Shown here piece by piece: positions 51,701 through 61,179 of a stretch of 64,000 nt of DNA. This DNA comes from Stratiolaelaps scimitus. Taxonomy: Eukaryota; Arthropoda; Arachnida; Mesostigmata; Laelapidae. Made by a program: the position numbers and the translations under genes. The stretch covers positions 28,389,501 through 28,453,500 of the forward strand of contig JABWDB010000001.1 of NCBI GenBank assembly GCA_019614645.1, read 5' to 3'. Position 1 is the stretch's first letter; the number at the start of each line of letters is the position of its first letter. The notes beneath the pieces were generated by a model. It searched no databases, was not told where the DNA came from, and saw nothing but the letters and a program-made list of their open reading frames with translations.

Positions 51701-53456
51701 AGTTCAAACCCTCGGTAGGATTCATGAGTCACGTCAGACCACACGCTGAAATAAAGACACTGCACATGGTATAGTGCGCTCTCTGTAGGTGGTCCACAGG
51801 TCCCAAAGGAGACATAGTAATCGGAAAACCCGCCGATGAGTGCGTGGCCGGAACCCCAGCTCTGAGTGGCAGAGGTATTTTTATGTGTGTCATAAAACTG
51901 GGAGAAAGCTGAAGTGTAGGTATTTGGCGCTTGAAGGTAGATTCTAATGTGGACTGCCATTCGGCCTGGACACAAGATATGTTAATATGATACGCTATAG
52001 TTTTACTTATCCACTAATTTATTGTGTTTCGTTTTTGCATAAGCTTTTATCAAAGCATCTATAGTAGAAGATAGGTATACGGTTTAGTACACTACAAACG
52101 GATAAGGTATATATCTATATATATATATATATATATATATATTTGCCTTATACGTGAACTCCTTTAGAAAGCTGTGCTAAGATCAATTTCATAGAGTTGG
52201 CAAGTTAGCAGAAACCGGCTTTAGCTGAGGCCCAAGACAAATATCTGGGTGCCACCATTGTTATTCTAGGGTCGAGCGACCCGAAGGACTGCGAATTCAG
52301 ATTGCATTTTTAGTGACCAGTTTATGCTGGTTCGAGCCGTGCCCTTGCGCGATGAGCGGATATTCCTCAGTGAACTTTTCCGTATGCGTTTCCAGATGGT
52401 ATTCAAAAACGTTCAAACATTATTTCTACCTCTCTACAGATTACTCTATCCTGTCGTATCCCTGACGACCTTGGAATAGCCTTTATCGAGGAAAGCCAAG
52501 GTAACATTTGTAACTGCTCCTATTAATTATTAATATGAATGGGTTCCACTCTTGTGGAAGGACTTAATGAATGGCTTCAGCTAATTGACATTAGCCAAAT
52601 GAAAACTCTACCCTTCAAGAGGGATTATTTTAAAGTATAGCGAAGAAATGTTGTGCACATTTCGAATATAAATCTTATATCCGGGAGTACCACCATTGCT
52701 GGAAGTTCGCTTCTTTAATGCATTGAAGTGTTGTCACCATTGCATATGCCGGTTCAAATATCTTATTGTATTTTGCATCCGCGGCTCCGTGGTTATATTG
52801 GATGGACGTCAGCAAACTCAAATGCTGAACACGTATTTAAATCGTCCGCAGCTTTCGAAGGTTGCCCTATCCCCAGTTGGCAATTAAGATTCATTAGAGC
52901 TCATTATCAATTAGCGTTTATCACCAAAGCAACAACCAACAAAAAGGAAACGGATTCCCAACGATCTCGGACGAGGACACGTAATGCATATATATAAAAT
53001 CTATTCATATTATTGATTGTACTCTCGTCAAGCAATGAAATAGCCTTCGAGTAAGTGAGCATTCGTATATTGGCCTAAGTATTGTGAGAACGCTTATCTA
53101 ATCTAGGCTACCCTCGAAGGTTACTTTCGAAGGAAAGCAAGGACTCATGAGCAGTTGTGCGGACCACGGCGGTTGAGGCGCGAATCGTGGACAAATCGAA
53201 CTCGTGGCATGGCACTATTTGACGGTCAAGCGACTCGCACGCAATAGCCAAAGGTGCAGCGCACCGCCGAAGGTCACTACTAGTCGACAGGCGGCACGCA
53301 ATTGGCAAGACCACGGTTCAAAGCGCTGTGGACCTCAATCTGATACGACTGCAATGGACGCAATTCTACAAGCGATACACCCCAACAACTGAGTTCTCAG
53401 ACTATAAGCGTGCACAGACAGTCTTGAGATATATAATATATATATATATATGTATG

Positions 53457-53497
<41 letters not shown>

Positions 53498-56400
53498 GCT
53501 TGTGCGCATGTAAGTTGCGAGTTGTCGTTGAATGCTATCTTTCAAACGAATCTACTCTCTTCGCAGCAATTTGCTACTTGTCGAATATTCTGTGTCAAAT
53601 TAAGGCAGCTGTTCGCTATGTACTTACAAACACATAATAATAATAATAATTTACGGTATCTGCAATGCTCATTTTCTAATTAAATATTAGCCAACATTTT
53701 GCTTTTGGGGTACTCAGCTATTTGGAAGTAATTCATAACAAATGTACCGTTCGTGGCCGCCCCCCATGTGTACATTTTCAAGTGCAAAAGTTTCCACTAC
53801 GCGAACGTGACATCTTTCTAGAACGACATAATTAGTTCAAGCTTGTTCGTGGCATGCCGTCGAGAGCACGTGCACCTCGAGTCCCTAACTCGTCTGAGTG
53901 TATGACGGTGCGGAAGTCCTTACACATAATGGCGAATGGGTACATCTGTATGTGCATATGTCTCGTATACATGCTATATCATACTCTATAAGGCCGCGTT
54001 GTTGTAGCTGGCAGTGATTGGATGTCGAACGGCAATCCGATTATATAATCGTACCTAGACATTGCTTCTTTTCGTCTTTGCTTGCCGCATAATATTTGTA
54101 GTGGTGGTGTATTGTATTTGGCCCTTTCGTGCCCTGTTTGAAAATTGAGGGCTTCCTCCTATGATTCGAGGGCGCCCAAAGCGCAGCGGTGTAATATTGC
54201 TATTATTATTCGTTACCATAAATTTAACATTATCAGCGATTTTGCAAGTAAGACGGGAACCGTCCAAGAGAACGACTCTTTAATATATATATATATAAAT
54301 ATACTTCAGCAGCAGTAGTAGTAGTAGTAGTAGAGTCATTATTAGACAGGTACATCAATGCATAAAAAAAACTATTTTCAAAGTTGTGTGAGCCAAACAT
54401 GTGAAAATAAGATCAGTTACATACGGTGACCGTGGTGACGTGAGTTCCGGGTAGAGCATCTTCCCTCACATGCGCAGTGTAGATATCCTGATTGAACTGT
54501 GGAAAATGATCGTTGACATCGATTATCTCAACGACGACTTCAATTTGAGCCGATAGCGGAACGTTGGACTCGGTCTCTGTCGCAATCACCTGATGAAATG
54601 AAATCAGTCATTGAGCAACAATACGATGCTTAGCAATCGAGCTGTTCGATCCATGCGTACTACCCATGTTTCGCAGATACGATTCATTGTTGCAATTCCT
54701 CTGCACTGTTCGTCTGGTTGTTATTCGCTTAAGACAGACGATCGATCATCACACATTGGCGAACGTTTATATATGGCATCTATCTGCCTTCTACATCATT
54801 ATTATTTCAATTACCACAAAAGCGTCCGGTTACCATTGTGACAAGGGCAGTCAATGTTAACAAAATGCATAGTATTCACGAGACGGCAAATATCTTTTTC
54901 GGCAGGCAAACAGAACAACGACCTTGAGTCATACCATTGATTTTCAACTGGAATAAGCCTCATTTTATGCCTCGTTAAAAATAGACGTGGTTGACGAAAA
55001 CCGCTCTAGGCACGGCGGGCATCGATCAGTCCCAATTGCAGTTCACCGAGTTAAAGTCTTGCTTGGGGTTTTCGTGGAAATAGCTTTACTTGGTGGCATT
55101 ACTGGCTGTGGAAGGTCAAGGGAGCCTACTCATATTGCTATCGACCGTCAGCCTCCACAACTTCGCTGAATCTCTGTAGCAGCAGACGTTTTGCATTGGG
55201 TGATATCCATCGCTTAGCTCCGGGACCGTATTCGCTCAGCTGAGTTAACCTTCAACTGAAGGTCGAAAATAGCTTCAAGATATTTTCATTAATTTGAAAA
55301 GGACGTCCAATTACGTTAATTAATCAATTAGAAAAAAAACACGTAGCTTCACAGTTGAAAAAGGTGAACTCCTACTGTGAGATTAATTGCCTTTTCTTAT
55401 TCTGAAAGTAACCCCTACACTCGTTGCCACATTCATTTATGTATACTATAATAAATTATCTAGATTAAACATCACCCATTTAGTTGTTAAAAGTGAAAAT
55501 GGATACGTTTGTAACTGCATTCACCTAATCAAGTTAATCAATCCTAATCAATCCTTGCACCAAGTTACTATTATTATGTTCACTTATATTCCATGAACGC
55601 CTTTCCGCGGCTTATACTAATGATTTTTAACATAAACTCAGATATGCGCCACTATACTCTAGCTGAAAGCTATAGTACCGTCGAATCTCGAGAAGTGCGT
55701 CTGGCCAATGGCATCGGTCAGGTCATGCCAATGTACTCTGGAAACGTCGTACTAACCGAACGCAGCGAAGAGGCCTAGCGAAGACTCACAATACTCATTG
55801 TATTGCATACGTACACTGTATGAACGTATACATATGTAGAGGTCTCCCAGTCCTGTCAGCTAAAGCTCGCCGTGTGAGAGCACATCTCTCCCTCGCTCGC
55901 TCTCTCTCTCTATCTAGTGTATCGCTTTCAATCTCAGAGAAGCGACGTTCGCCCGTCATGCCTCCCCATAAATTGCCTAGCGGTCTCGTTTGTTCAATCT
56001 GCACGAACGCAGACACCCGACAGGCGATCCTATTCGTGGAACGTCGTGCTGCAGTTGTTCTACCGTTCGTAGCTGTAACCGTAGTGGTTGTAGCAGAAGT
56101 TCAGCAGTCCAGTGTCACAGTGGCTTTTTGCCACATCCCAGCAAATTGAATACAACACAAAGTCCAGCCGCGGCCGGGATCGGCGGGTGGCTTTTTCTTC
56201 TCGCGTACCCTTGCACAAACACACAATCGACACACCGCTCTACGCCAGGACGCTATCGATGTTCAAGTTCCATGCGGCTCCATGTCCTCACACGGCGTTA
56301 GAGCTTCGCGTCGCATGGACCTATAGGGCGATAGGGTCCTGCTGTACATCGAGTGCCTCAAGTGAAGACGAACCTAGCCTAGCTGTCGCACGAAACAGAA

Positions 56401-59400
56401 GAAGAACGTGTAGCTTTCCTACCTCATCGCCGCGGATCAGAGCGAGCGGGCGAGCGACCGATCGGCCGCCAAGGAAACTCACAGTTAGACTCTGTCAAGG
56501 GAAGACAGCGAGCCCACGAGGGGAAGAACGAGTCCGATGAGAGTGAGGTTAATATGAATTATTCATATGTGTGCACCCCGTGTGATATGCGTTTCGCTTC
56601 GAACGAACGGGTCAATAGAGAGAGGGAGAGAGAGAGAGAGAGCGAAATTTGTGTGATGTGTGGCGGTGTTGACGCGTCAAACAGCGTTTCTTGGGGATGT
56701 TGAGACTCGAAGGCTTGCGGCCAGCGTTCCTGTCTGCGATCTTGATATGAATACTTCTTTAATAATGATATTCTCTCGGTGACACACGAAAAACTAAGTC
56801 TACCTACAACGTCCATACAGTGTGTGTATATATTTCACACACCGCCGTTGGCGGGGTGTGCAGACGGCTCTGCGCGTAATGCCATTGTGCAGAACGAGCT
56901 GGGCGTCGTCAAAAGTCATTCATGTAATTGTAGATAAGTGCAAAGATAACAATGATATTGGGTCCTAGCAGAAAGGCGTACGAAGGCTACATCTTGTTCG
57001 TATGTCGCGTCATAAAATGCTGCTGTTGCTGCTGCTACTGCATTGGTGTATAATTGCAATACTGAAGAAAAGTGACACAGCTGAATGCAACGCAGCCCCC
57101 TTTCGAAACGAGACCTTTTCCTTTAGGGGACCGCTATTTGCACTGCAATCGACTCCAGCATGCGAGCGTACCTTCATCGTGAGATAGGGTTCCTTGTGCG
57201 GATCGAAACGCAGCTTCGAGGGGTCTCGGACAACGAGTGCGAACTCTGCCTCGCGCAACACATGATGTGGTACTACTTCAAATGCTGCAATAGTATCATC
57301 CTCCAGCTCGAGCTTGAATGTCGAATTAATGCCCTGCTCAAACAGAAGGCACAGCGTCAATCTAGTAACAATTTAATCAGCCTCCAGCTCGTCGGCATTC
57401 ACAACAGTCGTATGCTATGCAGCTTATCATTTATAAACGAAGCTGAATAGCTGAACCGAAACGGCTCCTCACTACTTTCTCTTAGCGTTGTGGAATTTCC
57501 TAAAGGTCAGGAGCCGGCGCAGAAGTCTTCCGCATTTGACTTGTGCACTCGGCTGATGTCAATCTACGAGAGAGCTATAACGTTCACAGAGGCGTTTTCC
57601 AGGTGCACTCTGAATGTTCGTGTTATCAACCTGGGTAACTTCAGGAGCTTATTTCTGATCTTGCTATTTTCTAATCGACTAACTCACCTGTTCTACGTCT
57701 CAGTGACTTTCAACTATATCAGCTAAAAAAAAAAAACGATCGCCCTTGTTGGCCACGCCCATCGTTGTTCCATTTCCGCTCGATGACGATTTCTTAACAT
57801 TGTAATCCTACTTACACTGTCCTTATCGAACACTTTGTTCGAGTACCCTGGATTCCACTTGACAGCGCTATTCACAGGGCTCAGCTCAGCGATCTGAAAT
57901 GCGCAAATAAAAAAACGTGTTCAGATTCGGTGCGGCCTCTCATATTGCTATGATCCTTAGGATACGCATCCCCAGCATGCATATGTAGTCAACATTGCAC
58001 GTACGGCATTGGTTGATCCGAAGGCGTAAATACGAGATCGCCTTCATTGAAGGATCTATTCGAACAAACCTCAAAGCTTCCCTTGCGGCTCAGTCTATGC
58101 TGTGATAATCCGACCTGCTTCACGCGTGTGTCCATGTTTTCCAGGAAGTGCAAAATCGAAGCGTTGTGTTTTTGTATTGAATCGTTGGGATTTTCTTCAA
58201 ATAGCTGTTCTTCAATGAAGCCAAAAAGGTCGTCGAGGAGTCGTATCGCCATCGTTCAACACATGCCGCCGAAGCTACACGGCCAGAGGCTGCAGCATAG
58301 CTGAACTATTTAAAGAGCATGTGCATACACTCAATAACAAGCACTGAATTGATGTTTTGTGAATTGCGTTTCAGCGATGGACCGAAATTAATCATAAAAC
58401 GTAGGCACGCGTTCGCTCCATGTAACGACGTAAGTTGAGCATAGTTTGATAGGTAAAACGTTCTGGATAGCCATCTAATCTTGGACGGTCTGCTTTTCAT
58501 ATGACACCGACCGGCGTTCGCATCAGGTCTCATTGCGAGACGATGATGTCCTACGAATGCAGATTGCTCGAGATCTCGACACCCACGTGAACAGGCCGTA
58601 GCACTCACACCAAGGGTTTCGTTAGTTGAGTGCTCACTGGACCCTCCTGATACCACATGAACGTATCTGACTCAAACAAACCTGTCCATGTATTCGTTGG
58701 CCAGCAGCAAATTGCGGCGCGTGATTCTCCTCGGAAATGACCGCTACCGCAAACTCTGTCGACGCTTCTAGAGCGGGATACTCGTGTGTGCTTTCCACTT
58801 CTCGTGCCTTGAAGGATACCAAAAAAATAATCGATGGTTATGAACGAACTCGTTCTGAAGGACAGCATGCGGTCACTTTTGCCAAGAGTCAGTACAGTAG
58901 CAGAGAGTGATGGGCACAGACTACATATTTAGAGAATGGGGAGACGGGGCGGGGGGGGTGAGGGTCGGAGACGAGGCGACTTCCGAGGATAAGTAACGAC
59001 CTGGATAACGGCGTTGTGATAGTTAAATGTCGTGTTTCGTTGAGCATGAAGAAAATGCAAATGATACCGCCAGCGGGCATCTGAAATGTTGATTTCAACT
59101 TCATATCCAGATCAGGTGCGGGCACAATTTCAGCACCTAGTAAGTGTTCAACTGTGGAGGGACAGCCCTGCACCGGAGTCAGGGAGGACCATGCCGCCAT
59201 TCCCTGTCAACTAATGTAATATAGATATTCGTTCCACAGCGTCCTAAACACACACACACACACACACAAACACACATCCAGCCAAGGAACTCTGTGTTGT
59301 TTTTTTTTATATAAAGGTTGAAGGTAAATCCTGCATGGACACCAGGCCTCACAATTTAGGTGTTTGCCTGGTAGTGTCAGACTCTTACTGACTAAACCCA

Positions 59401-61138
59401 GAGCCAATTTTGACTCGGGGCAGTGACCGGGACTGTCAAAAGTATTACTTCAGTTAGTGCCTTGCAGAGACCGGACCATGTCCTATCCCTTGCTGGGATT
59501 CATTACAGCTGGACAGGCTATTAAGACTTTTTTCTACAGCAATAGAAATTAACAATGTGTCCTACACTACTGAATGGTGGTTGTACATTCGCGCTCAATT
59601 ACCTCCTGGATGTGGGTGATGCTTTTTATCGCTTTAGCCATTGTGACCTTATTATGATTATTATTATTATTCCCTAGAGGTCACTTACTATCCTGTTTAA
59701 TCACATTTACGCCAGTTTTAATTTATTTACGAGAAAATAACAACTTTATGCATATTATTTTCTAGATTATCGGCAATTAAGCCGCCGCCACCTCATCCAC
59801 CTGCTTGTGCTCCTGTTGCAGCTGTCCGAAAAAATGTGCAGCTCTCATCAGGTTACCACTCAGCTCCGCCTTTGACAAGCGTTGACAGGACGCTTGTCAA
59901 CGTCGGCAGGACTGGCTGACACCTAACATAGTCCTCGTTTCCTTCGGAGCGGTTCGTGGAGACGAGCTCCCCCTTACGAAGAGCCCACGATGCGGTGGAT
60001 ACGATGACTAGTAAGCCGTGCAGGACATCGTCGGAGCGGGCAAGACGGCAAACCACCATTTAGCGTACGCCAATTAGTTGGACTCAAGCATGCCCGCCTT
60101 GGGGTCGTGTGCGTCTCGAGGATTAATCAAGCTCGGAAATTGGTCCTGGAGATGCGATAGCATCTGGAGAACATGATCCCATAGACTACTTCTGATCGGG
60201 CAGATGAATTGCGCTGGTTAGCCGTTCATACTGAAGGCGCATTCTCAATATGTTGTGATAGCGTTCTACGAAAAAAAACCGCAGTAATCGCAGCTCCTTT
60301 AATAAACCAATAAAGGTTTACCCTAACTTTTACCGTCTGGCTGCTATCAAATATTCCTGTTATTCAATTATGTCCAATTTAGATTTGTAACAAACTACTA
60401 GTTCTGATCATCACTTGACATGTCACGTTCAATCATCACTGATATCACCATCAAATCTTGGACGATCTATCGAGGCAGTTGGTGCCAGCAAACCTTCTTG
60501 CACTGCCATCACAGCATGGTTGAATTCTATAATCGACCGATATCTTAGCTCAAGTTCAAGGATAACATCTTCAGCGTAGGTTCCAGATACGCTTCCAAAC
60601 ATAAACGATTATAACCGGCGTGGTTACTATAGCTCGCTATCATATATCCTAATCGTTTGCTTCACACTACTACTAGGTCATGCATTTCAGGTAGCTCGTA
60701 GCACGCATCCATAGGCGTCCGCTTAGGACTAACCTTAAGTCAACGTATACTCACGGTAACCTTAAGAACAGATAACGACACTCCGCAGGATCGCTCAACG
60801 AGATCTTTGCCATCGCGCAACAAGGATAGCTCGCCGGTGTGTGGCTCCAATTTAAAAAACGTTGTCCAATCACTGTGAGGATCCCAGAGGTAGGATAAAT
60901 TCCGTGGAGCCCCGAAATCGCCATCCACTGCACGTATTCGATGAATTACTGTGCCCTGCAAGAAAACAGATGTATCAGAAGACGACACTACGATTTGTAG
61001 AGTCTCCAAGGTAGCTGTGTTGACAAAAGTTGCTAGAAATACAACCTCAAGAGACCACCTAGTGATTCCGGAAGAAAATTCCCAAATATGAACATAGGGA
61101 TCGACCAGGTGATACAGAGAGAGACCTACTCCTAAAGA

Positions 61139-61179
<41 letters not shown>

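Larger units (their letters stand above)
49344..54424 (-). other. Cadherin intron, 5.1 kb, with a GC-rich island
   Basis: 49.7-51.1 kb is GC-rich, with CGG, CTG and GA runs and long low-complexity frames on both strands. The rest is AT-rich with TA runs at 52116-52142 and 53429-53494 and a GTA run near 54312-54333. No exon seen. An unrecognised 120-codon minus frame lies at 51613-51975. Confidence 0.55.
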
